DNA of 64,000 nt from Rapana venosa (GCA_028751875.1 CM054145.1:7335585-7399584), one strand, 5' to 3'; positions 34,835-46,587 are shown, counted from the stretch's first letter. Notes: generated by a model from the sequence alone, not told the origin. Translations and numbers: made by a program.

Positions 34835-35192
34835 GAGTTATAATTATAACATGTTTGGTGGTTTAAGTGATGCGCATTGCTCTCATGCTCTGTTGACCAT
34901 TTTTCCTCTGGAGTTAACATCAATGCCGACTCCACTCCCCCAAAGTCCTTAGGATGAGACTATAAACTGAGGTCCCGTGTGCGAACATTATGCAGAACAT
35001 CTTGCGCACACGTTAAAACACGTTCCACTTTTCGGAAGAGTGTGCCATTGTATGCCGGTGGGAACGGATGACAATTTAGAAAAACTACATACACACGGGG
35101 ACTGAATGTAAAAAAAGCACATTAGTGCTTATTCCATTATCCTCGAAATAAAAGAATAAAATAAAACACACTCATACAAATACATACACACA

Positions 35193-35223
<31 letters not shown>

Positions 35224-38200
35224 CACACCATATAAAACTGCCTGATAAGGTTGGGGGATTTTTGTTGCAAAGGCATCATTGTCAGATATCCTCTCTATGT
35301 TAACACTACCCCCCCCACCCCCCCCCCACCCCCCCAAAAAATGTCTTCCCTCCTATCTTTGTCCTTTAAGACTCCTTTAATGTCCATCTCCCTTTTGGAG
35401 CTTCTTTTTGTTTATTTTTTGTTTTGTTTTTCGTTCCTTGGCTAGAGCTCCGAGGTTCCCCAATGGTATCCCCGTATGCAACCGTTATTACCCATCATTA
35501 AGATAGCCGCATACAGACTTCGGGCATGATATACAAGACATCAGTGTGCATGCTTTTAACTGTCATCATCCATTTTTACGGGCATAAAAATGCCTACTCT
35601 TTTAAAACTCAAAACGGGTTTTAACAAGTGCACAAGATGTTCTGGGTGCGTTTGCACAGGGGGCCTCGGTTTATTGTCTCATCCGAAGGAGCCAGTTTCT
35701 TTTCAATTGGGTTGTTTTTATAAACACTTACTCTATTAGTAGTAGTTGCTTATTGTTGTACTCAATTCGTGTACCAGAGCTGCGTTGCTCGGAACTAATA
35801 AAATTTTGTTTCATCAAACAAAACAGGCAGTTGCGGTGTACATGCCTTTTTTGTTCACAGCATCCACATTCATTTCTGGGGGGTTGTCCCGTTCACCAAT
35901 GGTGAGGTTTATGCGTGTGCAACTTCCCCCCTTCCCCCCCCCCCCCCCCCCTCCCTCCCCCGCCCCCGACTATTTACATAGCCGCATTCCGACTTCGGGG
36001 ATGGTGTCTAAACACACCTGTGTGCAGCATGCTGTTTTTTGGGTGTGTTTTTTCTGTCATCCATTCCTACCAGCACACAATGGCCTACTCTTCCGAAAGG
36101 CGGAATAGGTTTTTAATGTGTGCGTTAAAATGTTGGCACACGGGGCCTCGGTTTACATAGCCTCATCCGAAGGACTTTGACATTCAGTTCGATTTTTGTT
36201 CGTCAAAACTGGGAAGAAAGGCCTACTCTTCCGAAAGGTGGAATGGGTTTTTGATGCGTGCGTTAAGATGTTCTGTGTGCGTTCGCGCACAGGGTCTCGG
36301 TTTATATAGTCTCATCTTAAGGACTTTGAAGCCAGTTCCACTTTTTTCATCAAAATTTGGGGGGGAGGGGGGGGGGGGCGAGGCTGGGAATGGAACCTAG
36401 AATCTCACGGTTTACTTGTTGGCAGGCGAACGTTTTAACCACCTTTCTTATCCATAATATCTATATTTGTTTATGGACGAAAATTTCAAAATGAACCAAC
36501 CAAACAAGTACTCGAAAAATCCTTTACACAACGAACCTGCACAAAGAAAGCTCCATTGACGCACGCTTTGAGGTCCGAGGCCTCTGAGATGAGGTTGAAC
36601 TGCTCTTCTCGGCTGAGGGCTCCACGAAGCAGCCCTTGAGACTCCAGCAACTGCAGCTGCTCGGCTATGTCGGCCTTGGCCTTGCTCACTTGCTCCGGGT
36701 CAAGGTCGTACAAGGTCACCTTGAAGCCACCGCTGGCGAAGAGCATCGCATAGCTGCGTCCGATGAGTCCGCTAAAGAAAAAAGAGTTAACACATGGATG
36801 TGGAGTGATGTGAGATCTAGTGGGCAAGAAGGAAGGTGGCAGGATGGTTAAGATGTTTCACCTGCCTAACAAGCAAACCCTGAGGTTCCGGGTTCGATTC
36901 CCCAGCCATGCCCTTTCTTACCAGTTTGACGAGAAAGTCGAACCGAGTATCGAAGTCCTTGGAATGAGACTACGAAACGAGTCCCTGTGAGCGAATGCGC
37001 GCAGAACATCTAGCACACACTTTAAGAACCCGTTCTGGCTGTTGGAAGAGTAGGCTATTTCCTACCCAAGTAGATGACAACATTTAAAAAAGTTTAGACA
37101 TCCCTGAAGTCGGAATGCGGCTACCTATACGGGAGGAGGGGGACAGTTGCACACACAAAAATCTCGCCATTGGGGAACTTCGACCCTCTGTATTGGATTG
37201 GGGTAGTTCAGTGTAGCCAGAGTGAAACATTAAAAACAGATCTAGCATCAGCTTAACTCTGCCATTGCCGGTCCCAAGCCCGGATGAGAAAGGAGGAGGG
37301 TTGGGCGTGGGGCTAGCAACCCCACCCCATAAAAACAAGTTTGCTACAGAAACGCCAACAACAGACCAAGAGACTACTGCCCTGGGAGAGGAAGGGTCCT
37401 CGCCAAGAGGATGTATGACGCCATGTGGTGAAAGCCGTGAGTCTACGGAAGCCACAAGGCCGACCCCCTTTTATCGACCAGGACCATCAACGTCGGAACA
37501 TGGAATGTGAGGACGTGTATGAGACGGAAAAACAACACAGCACAGAGATGAAAGCTACAACCTCAATTGCTTGGCATCAGTGAGACCCATTGGACACAGT
37601 CAGGACAAAGGAGACTGTCACTGGAGAGATGCGCTTATTCTGACCACGAAGAAGACACGCTCCACCACAGAAGGCGTAGCGCTCATGTTGTCAAGACCTG
37701 CGCAGCAAGCCCTGATAGAGATGGAAGCACACGGATCAAGAATCATCGCGGCATCCTTCAGGACTAAGAAGAAGAAGAAGATCAGAATGAACATCATCCA
37801 GTGTTATGCGCCAACTAATGACGGCGATGAAGAAGCCAAAGATCAATTCTACGACAGACTGCAGAACGTCATTGCCAAGTACCCAGAAAAAGATATAAAC
37901 ATCCTCCATGGGTGATTCAATGCCAAGATCGGACAAGACAACACGGGATGCGAGGAAGTGATGGAAGACACGGATTAGGAGAGAATGAATGAAATGGCGA
38001 GAGATTGCAGACTTCTGTGCTATCAACAATCTGGTAATCGGTGGCACATTTTCCCCATAGAAGAGTAATAAGGCCACCTGGGTATCACCAAATCATTGAT
38101 GAGAACCAGATCGACCATATCTGCATGGCCAAAAAATTCAGGAGATCTCTACAGGATGTAAGGGTGAAAAGAGGAGCAGACGTTGCATCGACCACCACCT

Positions 38201-41200
38201 TTTGGTAGCCAGGCGAAGCTAAAGCTGAAGAAGAACTGGATGAAAGTAACAACAAAGAGGCAGAAGTACAACACCAGTCTGCTGAAAGACTCAAGATAAA
38301 TGAAGAATTCAAGCTGTCCCTCACCAACAAGTACAAGTACTACAAGAACTGCTTGAAGAAGAGACTGACATCGAGAGCCAGTGGAAGAAAGTGAAACAGA
38401 CACTGACGTCAACTTGTCAGGAAGTAGTGGCCCCAAGAGACACCAACAGAAGGAATGGATATCGGCAGTCACAATGGGCAAGATTGAAAAGAGAAAGCAG
38501 AAGAAAGCAGCATAAACAACAGCGGACAAGAGCAGCAAAGCCAAGCACAAGCACTTCACAGAAGCAACAAGAAGTCAAGAGGAGCGCAAGAACAGACAAG
38601 CGCAAGTACATGACAGCCTGGCAGAGGAAGCCGAGGAAGCAGCAGCCAGTAACAACATGAAGCTGCTGTATGATACCACTAAGAAACTCTCAGGGAAGTA
38701 CAGCAGGCCTGAGCGACCAGTCAAAGACAAGAAAGGAAACACCATCCTGGGAACAGAGGGGCAACTGAACAGATGGAACTCCTGAACAGACCCGTCCCTT
38801 CAAACCCCCCGGACATCGACCCTGCTGATACAGACCTAGACATCAACTGTGAGCAACCAGCCAGGGAGATCAGAAAAGCCATCAAAATGCTGAGAAATGG
38901 CAACGCAGCAGGACCGGACAACATCCCAGCAGAACCACTCAAGGCAGACCTGGAGACCACGGTAGAGATGCTGTACCCTCTATTTGGGAAGAGGAGGAAG
39001 TACCATCAGACTGGAAGGAGGGCTACCTCATCAAGCTACCCAAGAAAGGAGACCTCAGTAACTGTGCCAACTATAGAGGGATAATGCTTCTGTCGGTGCC
39101 AGGAAAAGTCTTTATCAGGATCCTCCTCGAGAGAATGAAAAATGCAGTCGACCCTCTCCTCCGAGACCAGCAGGCCGGCTTCCGCCAGAACAGATCATGC
39201 ATAGATCAGATTGCCACCTTGCGCATCATCGTTGAACAATCTTTAGAGTATAACTCATCTTTATACATCAACTTTGTTGATTATGAGAAAGCATTCGACA
39301 CTGTGGACCGCAACACCCTCTGGAAATTGCTTCGCCACCATGGAGTGCCAACCAAACTGGTCAACTTGATCAAGAACTCCTATGAAAGAATGACCACCCG
39401 GGTGGTCCATGGAGGACAACTCACAAACAGCTTTGAGGTGAAGACCGGAGTCAGACAAGGCTGTCTCCTGTCACCTTTCCTCTTCCTCCTGGCGATCGAT
39501 TGGACCATGAAGACTTCAACGGCATACAGAAGAATGGAATCCAGTGGACACTGTGGGACCAGCTGGATGATCTCGACTTTGCAGACGACCTGGCCCTGTT
39601 TCCCACAGCGCCAACAGATGCAGGACAAGACTACAGAACTAGCAGCCACCTCATTACAAGTTGGTCTCAAGATCCATGAAGGCAAAACCAAGATTCTCAA
39701 GATCAACGCAGTGAGTGAGGACCCAGTCACACTAAATGGGAAGGAGCTGGAAGAAGTGGAGACATTCACGTACCTGGGTAGCATCATTAACATGCAGGGC
39801 GGCACAGACGCAGACGTCAGAGCAAGAATTGGCAAGGCGAGGGCAGCGTACTTGCAGCTGAAGAAGATCTGAAACTCCAAGGTGGTGTCGACCCGCACAA
39901 AGATCAGGCTGTTCAACTCCAACGTCGTCAGTCCTACTATATGGAGCGGAGACATGGAGGACAACAAAGACCACCATCAAGAAAGTGCAGACCTTCATCA
40001 ACAGCTGCCTGAGACGAATCCTCCAGATCCACTGGCCCGACACCATCAGCAACGCAGACCTGTGGCAACGTACCAACCAGCTGCCAGCCGAAAATGAAAT
40101 CCGCGCAGGAGATGGGGATGGATTGGGCACAACCCTGAGAAAGCCAGCCAGCAACATCACAAGGCAGGCACTATCATGGAACCCCCAGGGAAAACGAAAA
40201 AGAGGAAGGCCAAGAAACACCTGGCGACGCGACCTTGAGGCAGAAACCAGGAAGATGGGATAAACCTGGAGACAGCTGGAGAGAATAGCCCAGGACAGAG
40301 GACACTGGCGGACTGTTGTCGGCGGCCTATGCTCCAGGGGGAATGATGGGCCTAAGTAAGTAAGTAAGCTAGCATCAGCTTCAAATTTGGCCAGCCCTCT
40401 TGGCCAAACTGAGATGTATCCCACATTGTCCCAACAAGTAGCCTACACAGCCTGTCTATCCCATTTGAAAGAATAATCACCCCGAAGTCCGAATACGGCT
40501 ACCTTCATCGTGTGTTAAACGGTTGTGTATGCAAAACCTCACCAATAGTGAACCACATGCCTATCCGCTCCGAAATAAGAAATCCCCCGAAGTTAGAATG
40601 CGGCTACCAGTATCTCCATGATGGGCAAAAACGGTTGCGTTTGCAAAATCTCACTATTGGTGAACCTCAGAGCTCTGTCAGATGAACAACCCCCCTCCAA
40701 AAATAAATACATAAATAATCGTTGTTTAGTTTTCATTTTATATGTGCTGCCAGCCCATTTTCTTCTCTCTGAGAGTAAGCAGGTTTTGTTTGGGTTTTGG
40801 TTTTTTTAGACCATAGAAAATGCTGTCACAGACGCTCGGGCCTTTTGCTGCAGCCAGTTCTTTCATGGGCACAGCTATGCCTTTGGTCTGCATGTTAAAG
40901 TGACTCATGATCGTCTACCAAAAAGGTTTGTACTCCGATAAATCTACACTCAAGTGTCCTGACATAGTCGTAAGAAAAAAAAATCAAATTTTTGCTTGGG
41001 GGGGGGGGGGGGGGGCGGATTTGAACCTAGAACCTCTCATTTTCTAGATGGATGTGTATTCGATAATGGGCAAGACACAACCCAATACAGTAGTAGTCTG
41101 CATACAGACATGTATGAATAGTAGTCTGCATGTGTGGCACACAAGTCAACACCCCCTCCACACACACACACACACCACACCAGACTCTCTCTCTCCTCTC

Positions 41201-42367
41201 TCTCTTTTCCTTTTCTCTCTTCTCTCCTATCTCCCCTCTCTCTCTCTCTCCAAAATTAAGTTTCCTGCATATGGTGAGTGCAGGTTACTTTTTAAGTCTT
41301 ACAAGATGCTTATGATCTAGATGTCAAGGGGAAAGCACCTGGGCTTCACAAATACGTACCTGTTTATGTGAACTTGGCTTTGGGTTTGTTGGCTAAATCA
41401 AGGTGTCCGAAATTGTAGAGAGTTTATCAAGGTTTTCAGGCAAAGACTGATTGACTGCCGTTGGCAGCAGTGGAGTGGTCATATACAAAACAGTGAAAGA
41501 TTTCAAATGTACAATTTATAGGTTCACACGATGTCAAACCTTATCCAAAGCTTGATATGGACATATATTTGAAAAGAATTATGTCTAAGTTTAGACTTGG
41601 TGTATCATAATAATAATAATAATAATAATGTATGGAATTTATATAGCGCTGAATCTTGTAAAGCTACAAATCAAAGCGCTTTTTTTATGCGTGTGTATGC
41701 GGTTTTTTAATTTTGTCATCTGTTCCCACCGGCACACAATGGCCTACTCTTTCGAACAGCGGAACAGGATTTAACGTGTGCGCAAGATGTTCTGCATGCG
41801 TTCGCACACGGGGCCTCGGTTTATAGTCTCATCCGTATCAGACATCAATGTTAATAAATTTAGATATATAGAACATTATGATGATGACCTCGGGTTGCTA
41901 TGCCCGTTATGTATAAGCAAATAGTGGAAGATGAAGTTCATTTTGTGCTGTGCTGTCCAGTATCAGAAGATGTAAGACAGAATTACATTCAGGTAAAGTA
42001 TAGTAGACAGCCTAATTTATTTAGATTCTGTCTACTCATGGCATCTAGTCACCCTGAGATTGTGCGCAGCCTTGCTTTATATTTGTGTAAAGCCTATAGA
42101 ATAAGAGATATCTTGGTTTCTTAAGTCATATTTTTTTAACTGATTTTTTTATTGTGGTAGTTGTGGGTATACATTAACACTTTGGTTTTTTTGTGTTACT
42201 TATTTTCTCACTAAAATACTAAGCAGTTTGGCACCCCCCCCTTCATGTATGGGCCAATGGCCTTTTTGTGAATAAATCTTTGAGTTCGAGTTCGAGTTCT
42301 CTCCAACAGAAAACACACACACTTACCTTCCAGGCACGGCAATTTTCTTACTGTTGGCTTCAGCCAT
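32985..42367 (-). CDS. CRYL1: CRYL1-family dehydrogenase, N-terminal and middle part, copy B (convergent paralogue)
   Basis: Exon 1 (42327-42367) carries the start codon at 42365-42367 and ends with donor GTAAGT. It joins exon 2 (36537-36771) with a Ser codon across the junction, recreating GSGLIG, the GxGxxG dinucleotide-binding turn at residues 13-18. The second beta-strand ends in LYD (Asp36, expected to bind the NAD ribose). Exon 2 ends phase 0 at FFVQ. A third, frame-damaged exon lies at about 33012-33205. Exons between 33.2 and 36.5 kb, and the two expected C-terminal exons below 33 kb, were not found; that sequence is poor and includes the 500-N gap. Where overlapping, the protein differs from copy A, so it looks like a paralogue rather than the same gene flipped. 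A LINE and several SINEs sit in intron 1. Confidence 0.85.
33012..33205 (-). CDS. CRYL1: CRYL1-B internal exon, frame broken
   Basis: On the minus strand, fragments in different frames read [12 protein letters not shown], then GGFALNR, ending just before a GTGAGT donor. In the family this order is NPPYY, the LVE-VVP strand, then KKEV-GFALNR. The donor is at the same place as in copy A. Several one-base indels break the frame. They lie in a block where homopolymers are obviously miscalled, so sequencing error and true decay cannot be separated here. The 5' boundary is approximate. Confidence 0.72.
34796..34830. repeat. (CA)n microsatellite
   Basis: CA run preceded by a GC-dinucleotide stretch. 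Sequence quality improves from here to the right. Confidence 0.9.
34860..35165 (+). repeat. SINE A with head 2 and AATAAA-type tail
   Basis: Contains AAGTGATGCGCATTGCTCTC (head 2), CCTCTGGAGTTAACATCAAT, GGATGAGACTATAAACTGAG and AAAAGAATAAAATAA. The box-B region is eroded. Confidence 0.8.
35880..36200 (-). repeat. SINE A body with module C as 3' tail
   Basis: On the minus strand the A body (36190 to 36020) continues into module C (GCATTCCGACTTCGGGGATG complement, then CACCAATGGTGAG). This A-to-C join recurs at 36828-37195, 52743-53115 and 56608-57022. Confidence 0.75.
36216..36450 (-). repeat. SINE A with head 1, reversed
   Basis: CCTACTCTTCCGAAAGGTGG at the left through GGTTTACTTGTTGGCAGGCG and TTTTAACCACCTTTC (head-1 complement) at the right. 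Confidence 0.75.
36537..36771 (-). CDS. CRYL1: CRYL1-B exon 2 (Rossmann fold)
   Basis: Acceptor TTCTTTAG and donor GTTCGT. One base completes Ser14, then 78 codons beginning [18 protein letters not shown] and ending [11 protein letters not shown]. This is a near-canonical lambda-crystallin N-terminal domain. Confidence 0.92.
36828..37195 (+). repeat. SINE A, head 1, with module C tail
   Basis: Starts GGAAGGTGGCAGGATGGTTA, has box-B-like GGGTTCGATTCCCC, A body, then CCTGAAGTCGGAATGCGGCT (module C). Confidence 0.82.
37255..40368 (+). mobile_element. Non-LTR retrotransposon (APE endonuclease + RT), about 3.1 kb, with target-site duplication
   Basis: Flanked by CTAGCATCAGCTT at 37242-37254 and 40369-40381, with a (TAAG)n tail at the right end. 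Pieces of endonuclease (GISETHW near 37570; a frameshift in the GDFNAKIG motif near 37914) are followed by reverse transcriptase: [51 protein letters not shown] and LDFADDLAL in a shifted frame. A C-terminal Arg/Lys-rich region ([17 protein letters not shown]) ends the ORF near 40263. Multiple stops and frameshifts at 37.9-39.0 kb make it inactive. The whole 5' leader seems present, so it may be full length. The clade is not certain. It sits in CRYL1-B intron 1. Confidence 0.92.
39084..39872 (+). pseudogene. Reverse transcriptase segment of the 37-40 kb LINE
   Basis: An open stretch of 262 codons containing RT motifs from RDQQAGFR through [11 protein letters not shown] and, after two compensating frame slips around 39520-39620, [10 protein letters not shown] and [20 protein letters not shown]. 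The catalytic FADD motif lies in a different frame from its neighbours, so the protein is not intact. Confidence 0.85.
40477..40690 (-). repeat. Two module C copies
   Basis: CCGAAGTCCGAATACGGCTA at 40483 and CCCGAAGTTAGAATGCGGCT at 40588, each followed by CTCAC-A-T-GTGAACC. They are solitary tails without recognisable heads. Confidence 0.7.
40691..41611. other. No confirmed gene
   Basis: Contains the exon-like frame at 40811-40908 (separate entry), a G-run near 41000, and CA and CT tracts at 41158-41250. Confidence 0.5.
40811..40908 (-). CDS. Exon-like open frame inside CRYL1-B intron 1, unrecognised
   Basis: From an ATG at 40906-40908 the minus strand reads [18 protein letters not shown], then [15 protein letters not shown], with protein-like composition. 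A TTTTTGGTAG acceptor-like site lies just upstream; the downstream GTCTAA is a weak donor. The opposite strand also has a short open frame, so the coding strand is not certain. It could be an alternative exon of CRYL1-B, a gene fragment, or chance. Confidence 0.25.
41612..41835 (-). repeat. SINE A with E tail
   Basis: Minus strand: A body (GTGTGCGAACGCATGCAGAA type) leads into GCGCTATATAAATTCCATAC and (TTA)n. Same join as at 14505-14855. Confidence 0.8.
41880..42300 (+). mobile_element. LINE 3' end with C-terminal zinc-knuckle-like remnant and (GAGTTC)n tail
   Basis: Frames read [20 protein letters not shown] and [17 protein letters not shown], the C-terminal region of invertebrate LINE pol ORFs (C-x2-C, H-x3-C pattern). 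The UTR contains TATGGGCCAATGGCC and ends in TTCGAGTTCGAGTTC. A second UTR-only piece lies at 44105-44165. The right end abuts exon 1 of CRYL1-B. Confidence 0.75.
42327..42367 (-). CDS. CRYL1: CRYL1-B exon 1 (start codon)
   Basis: Reads [13 protein letters not shown] plus two bases, then donor GTAAGT (minus strand, 42326 downwards). The start is chosen because it gives the short N-terminal beta-strand expected just before the Rossmann glycine turn. Confidence 0.82.
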
Positions 42368-42732
42368 AATTTCGGCCACGTATCAATATTTGTCCAATCG
42401 TCCAACAAACTGACAACAATTGCTTTCCACAGAAGCTTCGCCTTAGATCACAATTCACAAGAAATTAAGAGTTCGAGGCTGCAGTGAGACCTTAACACCT
42501 CTCCCCCAGCAAACGTAACAGCGTAGATCTAACTAGCGACTAGTTTAGATCAGTGCAGTGTGGTTCAGTCGGTACTAGCGAACCTAAACACGGGACAGTA
42601 CTCCATGGTTTATCAGTTACGGTTCAGTTTAGAAAAAGTATGTCTGCTATCATCCTGATAACGTCTTGGCAAGTCATGATAGCGTGTTAATATATAGATA
42701 ATTATATATATATATATATATGTGTGTGTGTG

Positions 42733-42763
<31 letters not shown>

Positions 42764-43192
42764 GTTTGTTGTGGTAAGTTTTCAAGCCCATTCACAAGGG
42801 GACAGTGGGGAGGGGACTGGGAAGAAGCATGTATTCAACTAATAAGAGAAAAACAATTCACAACAGCCCAGATAATCATCATGACATGGATGAGAGAGGC
42901 TTTGACCAGTTTATTGTCATTGCCCAATGTAGCCTATTGACAAGAGGGATTGCATACGACTTTTCTTTTGTAATAAGGTCTACAAGAGAAATTACAGGAT
43001 GCACTTAACGTAACTGAAAAGAAAAGAGCTCCTTAAAAATGGATAGGACTGTTAAGCTCTGGCCTAAACTCTCAGCTACAGACTGAACACAAAGTAATGT
43101 CAAGGATAAACAACAAGAAGCAATGAACAACTAAAATAATAACAGGAACATTCTAAAATGTTACAATATACCATACGATCAATTTCTATGTG

Positions 43193-43229
<37 letters not shown>

Positions 43230-43446
43230 CTGGAGATTATAGCATATACATGTGTCTTTAGGTGAGTCACAAAATATTAAATTGGTGTTTAGCTATGGTT
43301 TGGTTGTCATAGTTTCTGTGCTTCAGCAATAAACTTTGCAACAGATGTTATCACAATATCATCATCTGATGATAAGACAGAAAAAATATCTTGCCTTCCG
43401 TCAGCTTCTAAATTGAAAAGACGATATGTGGAAACATATGCTTGAC

Positions 43447-43512
<66 letters not shown>

Positions 43513-46380
43513 ATTTTATTCTTTTATATGGAGGTTAATGGAATAAGAGAGAGTTGGTGGTTCAATGCTGTTGCTGTGAGTCTTCACAAGCTGTTACACA
43601 GGATAGGGCACAAAGTGAAATAATTAATGGAGAAGACCTACAGTGTGGTTGATAACCCTCTGTTATGTGTGGGTTTGCTGTCTACAGGTATATTAGTTTT
43701 GTATATGCTGCCTCTGTCTGTCTACTTGTGGTGGGAGGTTGTGTGTGTGCACATGTGTGTGTGTATGTGTACAAGTGTGTGTGTGTTCTTCAGTTTAAGG
43801 TCCTTCCACCCAAAACTGATATCAGACAGCCAACCAATGCACCACCCCATTGTGTGTGTGTAGGTTTAACATGTTTCGGGGTTGTTGCCTTTTTGTGTGT
43901 GTGTTGAGATTTTTTGTTTTTTTTTATTTCAGTAGCTGTTAGTGTCTGACTGTGAATGTGTTTTGCATTTGGTTTGAATAAGGTTTATTCATTAATAAGC
44001 ATGGGACAAGCATACTATGATGACCATAATCAGCATAGCAACAAAAGCGTTTGTGTGTCACAGCTGTATTTTACTCAGTATTCTTATCATCAACCATTGA
44101 TTTGATCTGTAACCCCATTCCTGTATGGGCCAACGACCTCTTCAGCATATATGAATCTTGTCAGAGAACTCTCTCTCTCTCCCGTGTATGCTAGTAGCTG
44201 TTGTGGTGGTTGTAGTTTTGTTTTCTCTCCTATTATTAAATTGGAAAGGTTTTGTGAAGATGTTGAATCGATATTGTTTGGTGTTTTTCCCCATATTAAT
44301 GCTCTCTCTCTCTCTCTCTCTCTCTGTCTGTCCCTCTCTGTCTCTGAGCTTCCTGTTACCTCCTCTCTACTTGTTCTATTTAGTTTCATCTCCTTTCTTC
44401 TTATTTCTCATGGCAACGGCTGGATGAAAAGAATGTGAATGTGGACCTCTACACAAAGGGATCAATTATCTCTCTCTCATGGAGAGGACCCACCCCCCAC
44501 CATCCTTCAGCAGCCTTACAGCATTGACACACCTTACACACTTCTGCCGTCAGCGCCTGGGCTTTATCACAGCTCTTGATTAAACCATTGACGCTGGGGG
44601 CAACAGCAAAGTGAGAGGCTGTATGACCAGTGGCTTTCTTTCCCACTCATGGAATTCCAGTTTACAGCTTGGTCTTTAGTGATCGACTATGACTCTCTGA
44701 CTAGGAGGCTTGACTTGCACAGTCCTTATGTGCTGCAGCCCTGGGGGCTAGTTGGCCTTTGGAGAACATCTCCAAATCTGACTGTCCTTATGCCCACTTG
44801 GCCGAGAGAGTGGGGATGTACAGTGGGCGAGGCATCTCCACTATAATCAAATTTCTGCCCAATTTCCGAAACAGTAGCTGCCTCCTCTGCTGTTTTGGAG
44901 GTCATTGTCAAACACAACGGACAAAAATACTGTTGTCTATTGTTAGTTAACATGGGGAAGTGCCTGCCTTTTGCTGTCGAATAGACCCTAAGTTGCCAAG
45001 TCATCTTACACATAAAATGTGCTGACATGGTTTCCTTGTAAAGTGTCTAGTATCACCGTTGGTTTTACACATGAGATAAATTGTCAATACAAAAACACTT
45101 TCATCAGTGAGTTATTTGAGGTCCTGCTGGATAACAGCAATAAATTTTGTTCATTGTTTGTCACCCTGTTTAAACTTATAATAATCATAGTTTACAATGT
45201 ACTGGTGTTTGTTGCAGCTGTTAAACCACCATATGGAATCCATGTCATGATGATTATTTGGGCAGTTGTGAATTGTTTTTACTCATTGGTTAAATATGTG
45301 TCTGTGCCCAGTCCTCTTCCCATTCTTCTCTTGTGAATGGGCTTGTAAGCTTAACAACAGTAAACCATTGTCATTGTCATTCTCTCTGTCTGTCTCCATC
45401 TGTCTCTCTCTATATCTCTGTCTCTCTCCCCTGCGCCAACAACATCATGACAAAGATGAGGACCCAACACTTGCAGTGATGTGTTATTTAGAGAGAAAGG
45501 CATGTTGATGATTGGGGGAAGGGGGGAGGGAGGGGATTGGCATAAACAAACTTTTGATAAGTTTTGAAGGCAATGTGCTTGGCTTTTGCCTCTCCCTTTC
45601 TTTGTCTGTCACCTCTCCTCTGTCTGTCTCCTCTTCTCCTTTGTCTGTCTCCTCTTCTCCTCTCCTCTGTGACCTCTCCTATGTCCGTCTCTTCTCTTCT
45701 GCCTGTCTCTTCCTCCCCTCTACCTGTCTGTCTCTTCTCCTCTCCTCTGTCTCCTCTCTTCTGCCTGTCTCCTCTTCTCCTCTGTCCATCTCCTGTCCCT
45801 GTTGATTTGACTGGGTGGTTTCTTAGGGAAGTATAGCATACCAGTGTTAGTTGACCCGCCATGTTCCCATCATTTGAGCCAGCTCTCAGTTGTTTTAAGG
45901 AACCTGGCTTGGGTTGTATCTCATTCTAGGTGTAGTTTTCCCACAAGGCGGTGCCCGTTCTGGGTTGACCCTTATGATTGGCCAGGGCGTTGTTACAAGG
46001 AACAACAGTAGAGTTGGGTGGTTTTCTACCTCGTTTTAATCTGTATAATATATAGTTGCATGGTTATTCTGAGATTTAATATTTTACAAGGTGACAGCCC
46101 CGATATGGCCTCTGTGGTCGGCTGGGCTGTAAACAACAGGGTTGGATTAGATTGGATTGGATTGGCCCTCAGTTGCAATACAACAGGCATGTTGTCCGCC
46201 CTCTCCAGTGACTTTTCGCCTGTTTTCTTGAAGCAGTACACCGAGATCTAGTGTTATTTTCAGTGTTGTCCGTAACTCGACAACTGCTGCGATGCTGGTT
46301 TAATTAATTGTTGGTGATATAAACACAAAATACACACAGCCAAAAAAACAAAAAACAAAATTCCTGCCTGTATGAGAGAG
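42368..46380. other. Upstream of CRYL1-B: intergenic, simple repeats, no gene seen
   Basis: TA/GT/GA tracts at 42700-42761, (TA)n at 43197-43227, (GA)n at 43447-43506, (CT)n at 44303-44325 and a pyrimidine-rich block at 45360-45800. 44460-45060 is more balanced in composition but has no recognised frame. The CRYL1-B promoter should lie just right of 42367; no TATA box is obvious. Confidence 0.6.
45905..46170 (+). repeat. Repeat F, best-preserved copy
   Basis: Runs through TTTTCCCACAAGGCGGTGCC, ATTGGCCAGGGCGTTG and GGTGACAGCCCCGATATGGC, and ends in (GATTG)n. Reversed fragments lie at 46620-46685 and 63755-63836. Confidence 0.8.
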
Positions 46381-46383
46381 AGA

Positions 46384-46587
46384 GATTCTTTTATTTCGAG
46401 GATAATGGAATAAGCACTTATGTGCTTTTTACATCCCGTCCCCGTGTGCATGCAGTTTTGTACATTTTGTCATCCGTTCCCACCGACACACAATGGCCTA
46501 CTCTTCCGAAAAACGGAACGGGTTTTAACGTATGCTTAAGATGTTCTGCATGCGTTCCCACACGGGACCTCGGTTTATAGTCTCTTT

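Noticed and set aside
38149..38611. Hydrophobic minus-strand frames (Leu/Val/Cys-rich)
   Set aside because: Antisense of a Lys/Gln/Ser-rich LINE linker; not a membrane protein.
39380..40424. Minus-strand frames of 195-230 codons
   Set aside because: They are antisense shadows of the LINE reverse transcriptase.
1..42367. Single CRYL1 gene split by an inversion
   Set aside because: The minus-strand exon at 33.0-33.2 kb covers the same protein segment as 1-84 and differs in sequence, so two copies are more likely. Not fully excluded, given the gap.
1..42367. Unpurged haplotype copy as the explanation of the two CRYL1 genes
   Set aside because: Divergence in the overlapping exon seems too great for alleles, although part of it may be sequence error.
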